DNA from: Burkholderia sp. Bp9143
GTDB taxonomy: Bacteria; Pseudomonadota; Gammaproteobacteria; Burkholderiales; Burkholderiaceae
Length of the DNA stretch: 64,000 nucleotides
Direction: 5' to 3'
Assembly (NCBI RefSeq): GCF_003853645.1
Contig: NZ_QTPO01000043.1
Coordinates: 1-64,000 of the forward strand
Made by a program: the position numbers and the translations under genes. Positions 45,476 to 54,600 of the stretch are shown here, in pieces; the stretch's first letter is position 1; each line of letters opens with the position of its first letter. Below the pieces are notes generated by a model. That model was not told the DNA's origin. It was given only the letters and a program-made list of their open reading frames with translations, and searched no databases.

Positions 45476-45961
45476 TCAGGACTGCTGCGCGCGCACCTTC
45501 CTCAGCAGCGCGGTGGTCGAGCGGTCGTGCTCGAACGGGATCGCGAGCGCCCGCCCGCCCCAGCCGCGCACGATCGCCGACTCCGGCAGCGCGTCCATGT
45601 CGTAGTCGCCGCCCTTCACGAGAATGTCCGGACGGACGGCCTCGATCAGCGACACCGGGGTCTTTTCCTCGAACTTCACGACCCAGTCGACGCTTTCCAG
45701 CGCCGCAAGCAGTGCCATCCGGTCTTCCTCGCGGTTGATCGGACGGTCGTCGCCCTTGCCGAGCATGCGCACCGACGCATCGCTGTTCACGCCGACGATC
45801 AGGCATGCGCCGAGCGCCTTCGCATCGGCGAGATACGTGACGTGGCCACGGTGCAGGATGTCGAACACGCCGTTCGTGAACACGACGGGCGAAGGCAGCG
45901 AAGCGCGCAGGGCAACCAGGGCGTCGCGGGTGATCAGCTTGCGTTCGAAGGTAGCGGACAT
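45476..45961 (-). CDS. D-glycero-beta-D-manno-heptose 1-phosphate adenylyltransferase
   Basis: 161 aa from ATG 45961. Nucleotidyltransferase with FTNGVFDILHRGHVTYL (HxGH motif), VNSDASVRMLGKGDDRPI and DILVKGGDYDMDALPES. This is the stand-alone C-terminal half of HldE (RfaE2), which activates heptose for the lipopolysaccharide inner core; the kinase half (RfaE1/HldA) is elsewhere. Convergent with the small membrane gene. Confidence 0.93.
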   Translation of the reverse strand: MSATFERKLITRDALVALRASLPSPVVFTNGVFDILHRGHVTYLADAKALGACLIVGVNSDASVRMLGKGDDRPINREEDRMALLAALESVDWVVKFEEKTPVSLIEAVRPDILVKGGDYDMDALPESAIVRGWGGRALAIPFEHDRSTTALLRKVRAQQS

Positions 45962-46026
45962 GATGGATTTCGGATGGCGTGAGCGGCGCGCGGTGCACGT
46001 CGCGACGGAACACGGCCGCGCCAGAT

Positions 46027-46055
46027 AAAAAGCCCGCCGGATGACCGGGCGGGCT
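46027..46055. terminator. Intrinsic terminator
   Basis: AAAAAGCCCGCC-GGATGACC-GGGCGGGCTT: 8-bp GC stem with A-run on the left, i.e. a T-run on the minus strand, placed after the ferritin-like gene. Confidence 0.75.
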
Positions 46056-46123
46056 TCATGCATGAATACGCCGCGGCGATCGCGACCAGCGGCGCATCAC
46101 GCCGGCTGCGACACCGCGCGGCC

Positions 46124-47002
46124 TCAGGCCGGTTGCGCGGCCGACGACGGGCCGTTTTCGGACTGCAGGCGGCCGGTGACTTCCTTGCGGTAGCGGTTCA
46201 GTTCCTGCGCGGTCGCGAACGTGCGCTCGAACAGGATCGACAGGTTGTGCAGGATCCGTTCGACGACCTTCTTTTCCCACTCGCCGTCGAAGCGGATCTG
46301 CTCGTCGAGCCAGCGCTCGAGCCATTCCGGATCGGGCAGACGCGACTGCACGGTGTCGCGCGGGAACAGCGCCTGGTTCACGTGCAGGTTGGTCGGGTGC
46401 AGCGGCTTCTCCGTGCGGCGCGCCGACGCCATCAGCACGCCGATCTTCGCGAACGCCGCGCGCGCGACGTCGCCGCAATTGTTCAGCGCCTTCTTCATGT
46501 AGCGCAGGTAAGCGCCGCCATGGCGCGCTTCATCGCGCGAGATCGTTTCGTAGATGTGCTTGATGACCGGCTCGGTGTGCCAGTCGGCCGCGCAGCGATA
46601 CCAGTGGTTCAGGCGGATCTCGCCGCAGAAGTGCAGCATCAGCGTCTCGAGCGGCGGCGCCGGATCGAACTCGAAGCGCACCGCGTGCAGTTCCTCTTCG
46701 GTCGGCACCATTTCCGGCCGGAAGCGGCGCAGGTATTCCATCAGCACGAGCGAATGCTTCTGCTCCTCGAAGAACCACACGCTCATGAACGCGGAAAAGT
46801 CGCTGTCGTGCTGGTTGTCGCGCAGGAACATTTCCGTCGCGGGCAGCGCCGACCATTCGGTGATCGCGTTCATCTTGATCGTCTTCGCCTGCTCGTCGGT
46901 GAGCAGCGAAGCGTCGAACTTGTCCCACGGAATGTCCTTCTCCATGTCCCAGCGGACAGCTTCGAGCGACCTGTAAAGTTCCGGATAAAGCATGGTGTTC
47001 AT
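46124..47002 (-). CDS. Ferritin-like diiron protein
   Basis: 292 aa, all-helical. Two iron-binding motif pairs can be seen: FFEEQKHS (ExxH type) in the first half and SRDEARHG in the second, with further glutamates in helices before them. Such proteins belong to the ferritin-like/acyl-ACP-desaturase superfamily; conserved in Burkholderia without a firm function. A desaturase- or oxygenase-type activity is possible. Starts at ATG 47002. Monocistronic. Confidence 0.75.
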   Translation of the reverse strand: MNTMLYPELYRSLEAVRWDMEKDIPWDKFDASLLTDEQAKTIKMNAITEWSALPATEMFLRDNQHDSDFSAFMSVWFFEEQKHSLVLMEYLRRFRPEMVPTEEELHAVRFEFDPAPPLETLMLHFCGEIRLNHWYRCAADWHTEPVIKHIYETISRDEARHGGAYLRYMKKALNNCGDVARAAFAKIGVLMASARRTEKPLHPTNLHVNQALFPRDTVQSRLPDPEWLERWLDEQIRFDGEWEKKVVERILHNLSILFERTFATAQELNRYRKEVTGRLQSENGPSSAAQPA

Positions 47003-47486
47003 GATGGTCCCACCCCTGTTCTGCGCAATGCGACTTCTCTAAACGTGACTGTTGCCGCGTCGGCGCGCGAGCGCGCTTTTTGCAGCCAAGACTTTAATTT
47101 TACGCGTGAATCCAGCCCCCGGACGCAGATTCCACGTCCGGCAGCCGGGCGGCCGCGCCGCCGCCTTGAAGCACGCCGCCGCCCCGCTCCGCTCGAACGG
47201 AACCGGCCGCGCGTGCCTGATGTGGGGGCCGGCGCAGGCCGGCTCGGTGGCGAACCCGCCCGGCGCCACGCGGTTCCCGGACGGGTTCCCGTGCGACCGC
47301 CGGACCGGCGGGCTGCTCGATATGGTGTATACGGCGGCGGCCATGATAGCACGCGTGCATGACGGTTCCGAGACGCGAGCCCGGTCAGGTGCCGCCAACC
47401 ACGATGCGGCGATCGGTCGCAGGCCGCCGTCGCGAAAACGCAACCGATATGTAATCTGCATCGCTTTCGGGCCAGTCATGAGCGCG
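47003..47486. other. Intergenic region before ferritin-like gene
   Basis: 484 bp without a gene on either strand. It carries a GC-rich hairpin with T-run (about 47,062-47,081) and several GGCCGGC-type dyads around 47,210-47,300. The ferritin-like gene's promoter should be near 47,040. Nothing else recognised. Confidence 0.4.
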
Positions 47487-48713
47487 TCAGACCCGTATTT
47501 CGCCCGTCGCGATACCGTCTTCCGGCGGCGTGCCGGCCGCCGGCGCGCTGCCGCCATCGGCCCGCGCGATCCAGTCCGCCAGCGTGTCGCGCTGCGCGCG
47601 CCCGTCGCGGTAGCCGAGCTCGATCAGCTCGCGCGTGAACGCTTCCTCGAACAACAGGTAGCTCGCGAACGACGCGCCGGTGGGCTGGCTGCCGCCGATC
47701 GCGCCGAGTAGCCCGCGCATCGTCGCCGGCATCTGCTTCAGGTGTTTCGCGGCGATCAGCTCGATGCGCTCGGACGGCGCGATCGCGAGCACGTCGACGT
47801 GCCGCCAGCCGCTGTCCACTTCGACCTGGTGCGGCAGGTGCTCGATCATCCGGTTGATGTGCTCGATGCGCTCGATGTCCGAGCCGATCGAGTCGAGAAA
47901 CACGCTCGCGAGCACCTGCTGGCCGATCTGCGCCAGCGTCGGGTAACCGCGCGCGCGCCCCGAGCCGTTCGCGGCCGGAATCTCGGGCCGCGGGTCGGCC
48001 GCGCCGACGACGACGATCCGGTCCGCGCCGAAGTGGATCGCCGGCGACAGCGGCGCGACCTGCCGGATCGACCCGTCGCCGAAGTATTCGATCTGCCCGT
48101 CCAGCACGAGCGGCACGGCCGGAAACACGAATGGAATGGCCGACGATGCGAGCAGGTGCGACGCCGACAGGTCGACGAGCCGCGCGGTGCGCTGCGCGCG
48201 CCGCCATGCCTGGATCGGCTCGGCTGCCTGGTAGAACGTCAGGTGCCGACCGCTCGAATAGCTGAGTGCCGTCACCGACAGCGCATGCAGCAGGCGGTCC
48301 TCGAGCATCTGCTCGATCCGGTGAAAGCTCAGCTCGCGCTGCAGCAGGTGCGCGAGCGGCGCGTTGTCGAGCAGCCCGCGCGGCGAGCGGCGCGCCGCCC
48401 AGCCGAAGGTCATCGTCGCAAGCCAGCGTGCGCCCGCCGCCGCGATGCCGAGCCAGTCGGTGCGATACACGTAGTCCGCGCGCAGCGGCTCCCAGAATTC
48501 GAGCAGACGCCGCACGCCGTGCGAAAAATCGTCGGCATGGCTCGCGATCGACGTCGCATTGATCGCACCGGCCGACGAACCGCAGACAACCGTGAACGGT
48601 ACCGTATGCCGGTTCGGATCGGCCTCGCGCGCGATCTCGGCCAGGGCCTTCAGCACGCCGACCTGGTAGGCGGCGCGGGCGCCGCCCCCCATCAGCACGA
48701 GCGCGAGCCGCAT
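47487..48713 (-). CDS. Patatin-like phospholipase
   Basis: 408 aa. Oxyanion loop MGGGARAAYQVGVL, nucleophile elbow CGSSAGAINA and the catalytic Asp in YFGDGSIRQVAP make a complete Ser-Asp dyad. No signal peptide. Long C-terminal half with TLAQIGQQVLASVFLDSIGSDIERIEHINRMI, typical of bacterial patatins of this length. Releases fatty acids from phospholipids or acts as a thioesterase-like lipase; the natural substrate is unknown. 24 bp after the phaM-like gene. Confidence 0.88.
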   Translation of the reverse strand: MRLALVLMGGGARAAYQVGVLKALAEIAREADPNRHTVPFTVVCGSSAGAINATSIASHADDFSHGVRRLLEFWEPLRADYVYRTDWLGIAAAGARWLATMTFGWAARRSPRGLLDNAPLAHLLQRELSFHRIEQMLEDRLLHALSVTALSYSSGRHLTFYQAAEPIQAWRRAQRTARLVDLSASHLLASSAIPFVFPAVPLVLDGQIEYFGDGSIRQVAPLSPAIHFGADRIVVVGAADPRPEIPAANGSGRARGYPTLAQIGQQVLASVFLDSIGSDIERIEHINRMIEHLPHQVEVDSGWRHVDVLAIAPSERIELIAAKHLKQMPATMRGLLGAIGGSQPTGASFASYLLFEEAFTRELIELGYRDGRAQRDTLADWIARADGGSAPAAGTPPEDGIATGEIRV

Positions 48714-48737
48714 GATCGACCTGCTATCCCGTTCGCG

Positions 48738-49487
48738 TCACGTCGAGCGCTTCGGCGGACGCGTTTCGGGCGACGACGCAGCCGCCGCGCGTGCCGCGGC
48801 CGAGCCGGCCGGCTTCGCACGCTTCGCGGCCGGCTTGCGCGGCGCGGCGGCCGCGGCCGGTGCGGGCCGTTCCGCCCGCGCCGCCGGTACGGGCTGCTCG
48901 GGCGGCGCGGCGTCCGCCGCCGCGGGCTGCGCGCCCGGCTGCGTCATCGCGAGGCTCGCGAGCTGGTTGAACTGCGCCTGCAGCAGGTTCCACCAGCCGG
49001 CCGGGTCGAACGCCTGCTGCGCGGCGTCGCCGACCGGCGGCGCGTCGGCGGCGGCAGCGTCCGGTGCTTGCTGCGCGTCGGCGCGCGGCGCGGACGCCGC
49101 TTGCGCGGCCGCAACCGCGGCCTCCTCGGCCGCCGACATCGAGCTTTGCGCGAACGCGCCGAACGCGCGCAGCGTCGCGAGCGTCGCGCGCTGCACCTCG
49201 AGCGCCTGGATCGCGGACTGCAGCATCCCGAGATTGAGCTTGAGCCATTGCTCGACCGCGCGCAGATCGGTGATCCGCTTGTCGAGCTCCTCGACGCTCG
49301 TGAGCGGCGCCATCATGTCGGACATGCTCGACAGCGACGGCGGCAGCCCCGAGGCGGCGCCGGGAAACGACGCCATCCCGCCGAACGGCGTCATCCGCAT
49401 CATGTCCCACATCCGGTCGAGCATGTCGGCAGGCTTGAAACCGGCAAAGCCGGCGAAAGGATTGGAGCCGGGGGCATCGGTCGTCAT
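48738..49487 (-). CDS. PhaM-type PHA granule regulator
   Basis: 249 aa. N-terminal PhaM/phasin-like region (NPFAGFAGFKPADMLDRMWDMMRMTPFGG... ELDKRITDLRAVEQWLKLNLGMLQSAIQALEVQRATL) and a long low-complexity Ala/Pro linker ending in lysine-rich repeats (RKPAAKRAKPAGSAAARAAAA), which resemble the histone-like DNA-binding tail. PhaM in Cupriavidus activates PHB synthase and ties granules to the nucleoid. Suggests that the organism makes polyhydroxybutyrate. Confidence 0.85.
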   Translation of the reverse strand: MTTDAPGSNPFAGFAGFKPADMLDRMWDMMRMTPFGGMASFPGAASGLPPSLSSMSDMMAPLTSVEELDKRITDLRAVEQWLKLNLGMLQSAIQALEVQRATLATLRAFGAFAQSSMSAAEEAAVAAAQAASAPRADAQQAPDAAAADAPPVGDAAQQAFDPAGWWNLLQAQFNQLASLAMTQPGAQPAAADAAPPEQPVPAARAERPAPAAAAAPRKPAAKRAKPAGSAAARAAAASSPETRPPKRST

Positions 49488-49566
49488 ACGGGCATCCTGG
49501 TTGACTGGGTGAGCGAAGCGGCCGGCACGGGTCGCGCGGCCGCCTTTGGGTCGATCATAGCGCGCG

Positions 49567-50394
49567 TCAGAACGGTGCGTCGCCGGGGAAGTCGGGCGGG
49601 CGCCGCTCGCGCAGCGAGCGGATGCCTTCCTGCACGTCGGGCCCCGAGAAGCCCATGAATTCGAGTGCGAGCGACGTATCGAACGTCGGCCCGGCGCTAC
49701 GCAGCCAGTTGTTCAGCGCGTACTTGGTCCAGCGGATCGCCGACTGCGACCCGTGCGCGAGCCGCTCCGCGACCTCGTACGCCTTCGGCAGCAGGTCGGC
49801 CGGCTCGACCGCGAGCGACACGAGGCCGATCCGCTCGGCCTCCTCGCCGCTCACCGGTTCGCACAGCAGCAGGTAGTACTTCGCCTTCGCCATCCCGCAC
49901 AACAGCGGCCACACGATCGCCGCGTGATCGCCGGCCGCGACGCCGAGCCGCGTATGGCCGTCGATGATGCGCGCATCCTTCGCGGCGATCGAGATGTCGG
50001 CGAGCAGCCCGGCGACGAGCCCCGCGCCGACGGCCGGGCCGTGCATCGCGGACACGATCGGCTTGCTGCAGTTGATCACGTTGTAGACGAGGTCGCGCGC
50101 CTCGCGCCACACGCGGGCGCGCACGTCGAAGTCGTTGGCCATCGCCTCGACGAGCGCGAGATCGCCGCCCGCCGAAAAGCCCTTGCCCTCGCCGCGGATC
50201 ACCGCGACGCGCGTGTCGGGATCGCGGTCGACGTCGCGCCAGATGTCGGCGAGCTCGCGATGCATGCGCTCGTTCGCGGTCGCGAGGCCGCTGCGGTTCG
50301 CGCCCTCGCCGCTCATCACGATGTCGAGCACGCCATGATCGCGGCGCGTCACTTTCAGTGCTTCGTAACCGCCGTATGCGGCGAGATTGGCCAT
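49567..50394 (-). CDS. Enoyl-CoA hydratase/isomerase family protein
   Basis: 275 aa from ATG 50394 (GGGAG upstream). Crotonase fold with oxyanion segments GEGKGFSAGGDLALVE and SAMHGPAVGAGLVAGLLADISIA. Hydratase glutamates are not obvious, so isomerase or other crotonase chemistry is possible. C-terminal SGPDVQEGIRSLRERRPPDF is usual for the family. Unlinked to other beta-oxidation genes. Confidence 0.85.
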   Translation of the reverse strand: MANLAAYGGYEALKVTRRDHGVLDIVMSGEGANRSGLATANERMHRELADIWRDVDRDPDTRVAVIRGEGKGFSAGGDLALVEAMANDFDVRARVWREARDLVYNVINCSKPIVSAMHGPAVGAGLVAGLLADISIAAKDARIIDGHTRLGVAAGDHAAIVWPLLCGMAKAKYYLLLCEPVSGEEAERIGLVSLAVEPADLLPKAYEVAERLAHGSQSAIRWTKYALNNWLRSAGPTFDTSLALEFMGFSGPDVQEGIRSLRERRPPDFPGDAPF

Positions 50395-50503
50395 GCGCAG
50401 CTCCCGGGTTCCTAAGACGCTTGAATCGAGTGTAGCCAAGCCCGCGCGGGCAAACATCAGGCGAAACCCGGCGCGCGGGCCGGGGCCGGGCTTCGCGCCT
50501 GCG

Positions 50504-51496
50504 TCAGGCCGCGCCGTCGGGCGGGGCGACCGCCTGCTCGATCGAGCCGAAGATCGACTTGCCGGCCGCGTCGAACATCTCGATGCGCACGGTGTCGCCG
50601 TAGCGCATGAATTCGGTCTGCGGCGCGCCGTGCTCGATCGTCTCGAGGCAGCGCTTCTCGGCGATGCAGCAGTAGCCGCGCTTCGCGTCCTTGTTCGACA
50701 CCGTGCCCGAGCCGACGACCGAGCCGGCACGCAGGTTGCGCGTCTTCGCCGCATGCGCGATCAGCTGGCCGAAGTGGAACACCATGTCGGTGCCCGCGTC
50801 GGGCTGGCCGACCTTCCTGCCGTTCCAGTGGACGATCATCGGCCGGTGCACGCGGCCTTCGCGCCATTCGTCGCCGAGCTCGTCGAGCGTCACCGCGACC
50901 GGTGCGAACGCGGTGGCCGGCTTGCTCTGGAAGAAGCCGAAGCCCTTCGCGAGTTCGGCCGGAATCAGGTTGCGCAACGACACGTCGTTCACGAGCGTGA
51001 CGAGCCGCACGGCCTTCAGCGCGTCGTCGGGCGACGCACTCATCGGCACGTCGCCGGTGATCACCGCGACCTCGGCCTCGAAGTCGATGCCCCACTCCTC
51101 GGACGGGCACACGATGTCGTCGCGCGCGCCGAGGAAATCGTCGCTGCCGCCCTGGTACATCAGCGGATCGGTCCAGAACTCGGGCGGCATCTCGGCGCCG
51201 CGCGCGCGGCGCACGAGCTCGACGTGGTTCACGTACGCGGAGCCGTCGGCCCACTGGAACGCGCGCGGCAGCGGCGCCATGCAGTTCGCCGGGTCGAACG
51301 CGAACGCATTGCGTGCGCGGCCGTGGTTCAGCGCGTCGTACAGGTCGCGCAGTTGCGGCGCGTAGAACGCCCAGTCGTCGAGGACGCGCTGCAGCGTCGG
51401 TGCGATCGCGTCGGCGATCGCCGCGGTGTGCAGGTCGCGCGACACGACGATCAGCTGGCCGTCGCGCGTGCCGTCCTTCAGCGATGCAAGTTTCAT
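50504..51496 (-). CDS. Fumarylacetoacetate hydrolase family protein
   Basis: 330 aa from ATG 51496. FAH fold with metal-site acids in EEWGIDFEAEVAVITGDVP, catalytic loop RNLIPAEL and GFGFFQSKPATAFAPVAV, and VVGSGTVSNKDAKRGYCCIAEKR. Related to fumarylacetoacetase of tyrosine/homogentisate breakdown; the rest of that pathway is not in the window, so another acylpyruvate-type substrate is possible. Divergent from an IclR regulator that may control it. Confidence 0.85.
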   Translation of the reverse strand: MKLASLKDGTRDGQLIVVSRDLHTAAIADAIAPTLQRVLDDWAFYAPQLRDLYDALNHGRARNAFAFDPANCMAPLPRAFQWADGSAYVNHVELVRRARGAEMPPEFWTDPLMYQGGSDDFLGARDDIVCPSEEWGIDFEAEVAVITGDVPMSASPDDALKAVRLVTLVNDVSLRNLIPAELAKGFGFFQSKPATAFAPVAVTLDELGDEWREGRVHRPMIVHWNGRKVGQPDAGTDMVFHFGQLIAHAAKTRNLRAGSVVGSGTVSNKDAKRGYCCIAEKRCLETIEHGAPQTEFMRYGDTVRIEMFDAAGKSIFGSIEQAVAPPDGAA

Positions 51497-51623
51497 GGGG
51501 TATCTGCCGTTGTAGTGACGATGGAGGGAATCTATTTTACGATGGTGAATCCGTGCGGCGCGCCACGATCGTGCGTGCCGTTTTCGTCCCGACCCTTGCC
51601 GCCTTGTCGCGCACCCGTTGCCC

Positions 51624-52499
51624 ATGCCTGCCAGCCCGCTTCCCGACGACGATCTCGCTGATTCCGACACCGACGACACCGGCTCCGGCGAGCACGGCGA
51701 AGGCGGCGAGAAGGTCCGCTCCGGCATCCAGTCGATCGAGGTCGGCTTCCGCCTGCTCGACGTGCTGACGAGCGAGCCGCGCGCGATGATGCTGCGCGAT
51801 CTCGCGCAGCGCGCGGGCATGAGCCCGGCGAAGGCGCACCGCTATCTGGTCAGCTTCTCGCGGCTCGGCGTCGTGTCGCAGGATCCCGTGTCGGGCCGCT
51901 ACGAACTCGGCGGCTTCGCGCTGCAGATGGGGCTCGCGCGGCTCGCGCGCGTCGACGGCGTCAAGCTCGCGCGGATCGCGCTGACCGAGTTGCGCGACCG
52001 CGTCGACCAGACGGTCGGCATCGCGGTGTGGGGCAACCAGGGGCCGACGATCGTGCACTGGATGGAATCGAGCCACCCCGCGAAGGCGTCGCTGAAGCTC
52101 GGCGACGTGATGCCGCTGCTCGGCTCCGCGACGGGCCTGCTGTTCGCCGCGTACCTGCCGCGCAGCAAGACCGCGGCGATGCTCGAACGCGAGCTCGCCG
52201 ATACGCGTCGCTCGCCGCATCACGGCGGCCCGCGCACGCTCGACGAGGTCGACGCGGTGCTCGCCGACGTGCGCGCGCATCAGGCCGCGCGCGTCGAAGG
52301 GATGCTGCTGCCGACGATCCATGCGTTCTGCATGCCGGTGTTCGATGCGGTCGGCGAACTCGCGCTCGCGATCGTCGCGCTCGGCCAGGAAGGCATGTTC
52401 GACATCGCGTGGGGCGGCGAGATGGACACCGCGCTGCGCGCGTGCGCGCAGAAACTGTCTTACGAACTCGGCTATAGTCCGGACGCGCGCGACGCCTGA
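51624..52499 (+). CDS. IclR-family transcriptional regulator
   Basis: 291 aa from ATG 51624. After a disordered acidic N-terminus (DDDLADSDTDDTGSGEHGEGGEK): winged HTH (IQSIEVGFRLLDVLTSEPRAMMLRDLAQRAGMSPAKAHRYLVSFSRLGVV) and the GAF-like IclR effector domain. Divergent from the FAH-family gene with 127 bp between them, so probably its regulator, responding to an aromatic- or tyrosine-derived acid. Confidence 0.88.
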   Translation: MPASPLPDDDLADSDTDDTGSGEHGEGGEKVRSGIQSIEVGFRLLDVLTSEPRAMMLRDLAQRAGMSPAKAHRYLVSFSRLGVVSQDPVSGRYELGGFALQMGLARLARVDGVKLARIALTELRDRVDQTVGIAVWGNQGPTIVHWMESSHPAKASLKLGDVMPLLGSATGLLFAAYLPRSKTAAMLERELADTRRSPHHGGPRTLDEVDAVLADVRAHQAARVEGMLLPTIHAFCMPVFDAVGELALAIVALGQEGMFDIAWGGEMDTALRACAQKLSYELGYSPDARDA

Positions 52500-52622
52500 C
52501 TCGCCGGGTGCGCGCCGCCCGCGCGATGTGCCGCGAACGCGCGGCGCGTCCGGCGGTCCGATGGCTGTGACGCGCGCTGCGCGCGGCGCACCACGACAGC
52601 CCCAACCCTGTTCCGACCGCCG

Positions 52623-53858
52623 ATGCCGCCTGCCGACACCCGTCCTCGTCACGCCCCGCCCCGCCACTGGCTGCGCGTGGGCGTCGCGCTCGTCGTCGTG
52701 CTGGTGCTGCACGCGCTCGCGGCGTTGTGGCTGACGCGCAACCGCGATGCGTTCACGCCGCCCGCGCCCGCCGAGATACCGGTGCAGATCGAACTGCTGA
52801 AGCCCCGGCCGATCGAGCGCCAGCCCGCGCCGAAGCCGGCCGAACATCCCGCCGAGCCGGCGCCGGCGAAGCCGGCCGCCGCCGCACCGAAGCCCGCGCC
52901 ATCGCCCGAGCCGGTCCTCACGTCGACGCAGACGGCCGAGCACGGCGAGCCGCCGCCGGCCGCCGCCTCCGCCGCGAGCGGCACGGCAGGCGCATCCGGC
53001 ACGCAGGCGGCATCGGCCGGCGGTGCCAGCGATGCCGCGACGCCGGGCCCCGCGACGAGCGGCGTGAAGTTCGCGGCGCCGCCGCCCGGCGACCTGCAGT
53101 ACGACACGTTCTACAACGGGATGCAGAACATGATCGGCACGATCCACTGGCGCACCGACGGGCGCACCTACGATCTGTCGGTATCGATGCCCGTGCCGTT
53201 CGTCGGCCCGTTCACCTACCGCAGCGAAGGCCGCATCGACGCATTCGGCGTCGCACCCGACCGCTATGTCGAAAAACGCGGCAAGCGGCCCGAGGACATC
53301 GCGATCTTCAACCGCGAGATTCACCAGGTGGTCTTCACGCGCACGCCGAACAACGCGCCGCTGCCCGACGGCGTGCAGGACCGCTTCAGCATGCTGATGC
53401 AGCTGTCGGGGCTCCTGCGCGGCAATCCGTCCGCTTACCAGCCGGGCGTCACGCAACAGTTCTTCGTGATCGACAACAACAACGGCGAGACCTGGCCGAT
53501 CACCGTGATCGGCGACGAGGACGTGCAGACGCAGGCCGGCATCATCAGGGCACGCCACTTCATGCGGCTGCCGCGCCGCGAGGGCGACACGCGCCGCATC
53601 GACATGTGGCTCGCGCCGTCGCTCGGCTGGCTGCCCGCGCGTCTCGTACAATCAGAACCGAACGGCTCGCAGATCGAGCTGCTGTGGCACGGCCGGCTCG
53701 CCCCGCCGGATGCACCGGCCGATGGCGCGACGGAAGACGCAACCCACGCGCCCGCCAGCGCACCGGCCGCGGAGCTGGCACAACCCGCGCCGCCGGCCGC
53801 CGTGCAACCGCCCGCGCCAGCGGCTGCACCGCCCGCATCGTCGCCGTCCGCGCCGTGA
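52623..53858 (+). CDS. DUF3108 protein with TonB-like N-terminus
   Basis: 411 aa. One membrane helix near the start (VGVALVVVLVLHALAALWL), a long Pro/Ala/Lys-rich linker (about residues 55-150) that could span the periplasm, a DUF3108 domain (LQYDTFYNGMQNMIGTIHWRTDGRTYDLSVSM... WPITVIGDEDVQTQAGIIRARHFMRLPRREGDTRRIDMWLAP), then a Pro/Ala tail. The helix-linker architecture resembles TonB but the C-terminal domain does not. DUF3108 proteins are thought to act in the envelope; role unknown. Confidence 0.8.
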   Translation: MPPADTRPRHAPPRHWLRVGVALVVVLVLHALAALWLTRNRDAFTPPAPAEIPVQIELLKPRPIERQPAPKPAEHPAEPAPAKPAAAAPKPAPSPEPVLTSTQTAEHGEPPPAAASAASGTAGASGTQAASAGGASDAATPGPATSGVKFAAPPPGDLQYDTFYNGMQNMIGTIHWRTDGRTYDLSVSMPVPFVGPFTYRSEGRIDAFGVAPDRYVEKRGKRPEDIAIFNREIHQVVFTRTPNNAPLPDGVQDRFSMLMQLSGLLRGNPSAYQPGVTQQFFVIDNNNGETWPITVIGDEDVQTQAGIIRARHFMRLPRREGDTRRIDMWLAPSLGWLPARLVQSEPNGSQIELLWHGRLAPPDAPADGATEDATHAPASAPAAELAQPAPPAAVQPPAPAAAPPASSPSAP

Positions 53859-53988
53859 CGCTCGACCGATCGGCATTTTCGACCGACTAAAGTGCGCGCT
53901 AAAATGGCCGATGACACTCTTTAACAACTATTTCGGTACACCGGATCACAATAGGAAACGTTTGATAGACATCGGCTTCTAACCCGAT

Positions 53989-54103
53989 ACACCCCACGCG
54001 AACGGGAGAACGGGGTGTGCAGCGCAAGCCCCTTGAAACCGGCAAGGCCTGCCCCACCTACGGGACAACAAGGCCAGATGCCACTGCGAAGAGGAGTGCC
54101 GCC
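53989..54103 (+). ncRNA. Candidate structured leader or riboswitch before DUF3567 gene
   Basis: ACACCCC (53989-53995) pairs with GGGGTGT (54012-54018). GCAG (54019-54022) can pair with CTGC (54084-54087), closing a domain in which CCTTG (54031-54035) may pair with CAAGG at 54043-54047 or at 54069-54073, and GGCCT (54046-54050) with AGGCC (54071-54075). These pairings exclude one another, as in a switch. The ribosome site GAGGAG (54091-54096) follows at once. It does not match the known riboswitch consensus sequences I could recall (cobalamin, SAM, SAH, glycine). Confidence 0.55.
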
Positions 54104-54361
54104 ATGCAAATGATCTACAACAGCCCCAACTACTGCGTCGTCGAATTTGCGCCGCAGGCCGGTCACCATCTGATGAATGCCGGCGGATACGAAATCGTCG
54201 ATAAGAACGCGCAGCGCGAGATCTTCATCGACGGCGAGCTCGCCGAGCGATTCCGCGCGCACGTGAAGCAGCTGATCGAGGATGAACCGTCGCTCGACGA
54301 AGTGGACGAATTCCTCGGACAGTTCGACAGCCTGATGATGATGCCCGTCGTCCTGCACTGA
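54104..54361 (+). CDS. DUF3567 protein (BTH_I0359 family)
   Basis: 85 aa from ATG 54104 with GAGGAG upstream; a longer frame from 54017 would run through the folded leader. Sequence MQMIYNSPNYCVVEFAPQAG... YEIVDKNAQREIFIDGELAERFRAHVKQLIEDEPSLDEVDEFLGQFDSLMMMPVVLH is the beta-proteobacterial DUF3567 family, function unknown. It sits directly before metH, with a terminator between. Confidence 0.85.
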   Translation: MQMIYNSPNYCVVEFAPQAGHHLMNAGGYEIVDKNAQREIFIDGELAERFRAHVKQLIEDEPSLDEVDEFLGQFDSLMMMPVVLH

Positions 54362-54430
54362 CGACCCGCGGCCCGGCGATGCGCCGGGCCATTCGCCGCG
54401 ATCGAGCGGCACCGCGAGCACTCCGATCCA

Positions 54431-54462
54431 AGCCCCCGTCCGGTTCGCCGGGCGGGGGTTTT
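54431..54462 (+). terminator. Intrinsic terminator of DUF3567 gene
   Basis: AGCCCCCGTCCGG-TTCG-CCGGGCGGGGG then TTTT. Strong stem of about 10 bp with one mismatch. A second hairpin without T-run (GGCCCGGC/GCCGGGCC) lies at about 54,369-54,389. Confidence 0.82.
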
Positions 54463-54600
54463 CGTTTGGTGCCGCCGGTGCGCGGACACCGGTCGCAGGC
54501 ACGCGTCACGCAGCACCGCTGCCCGCGCCGCGCGAGGCCGGGCGGCGCCCCGGCGCACCGGCTACAATGACGGTTTTCCCGTCCTCGCCGCTCTTCCGCC

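Noticed and set aside
53989..54103. Cobalamin riboswitch for the DUF3567/metH region
   Set aside because: The stretch has a GCCACTG similar to a B12-box piece, but lacks the conserved B12 box and core segments, and a terminator separates it from metH.
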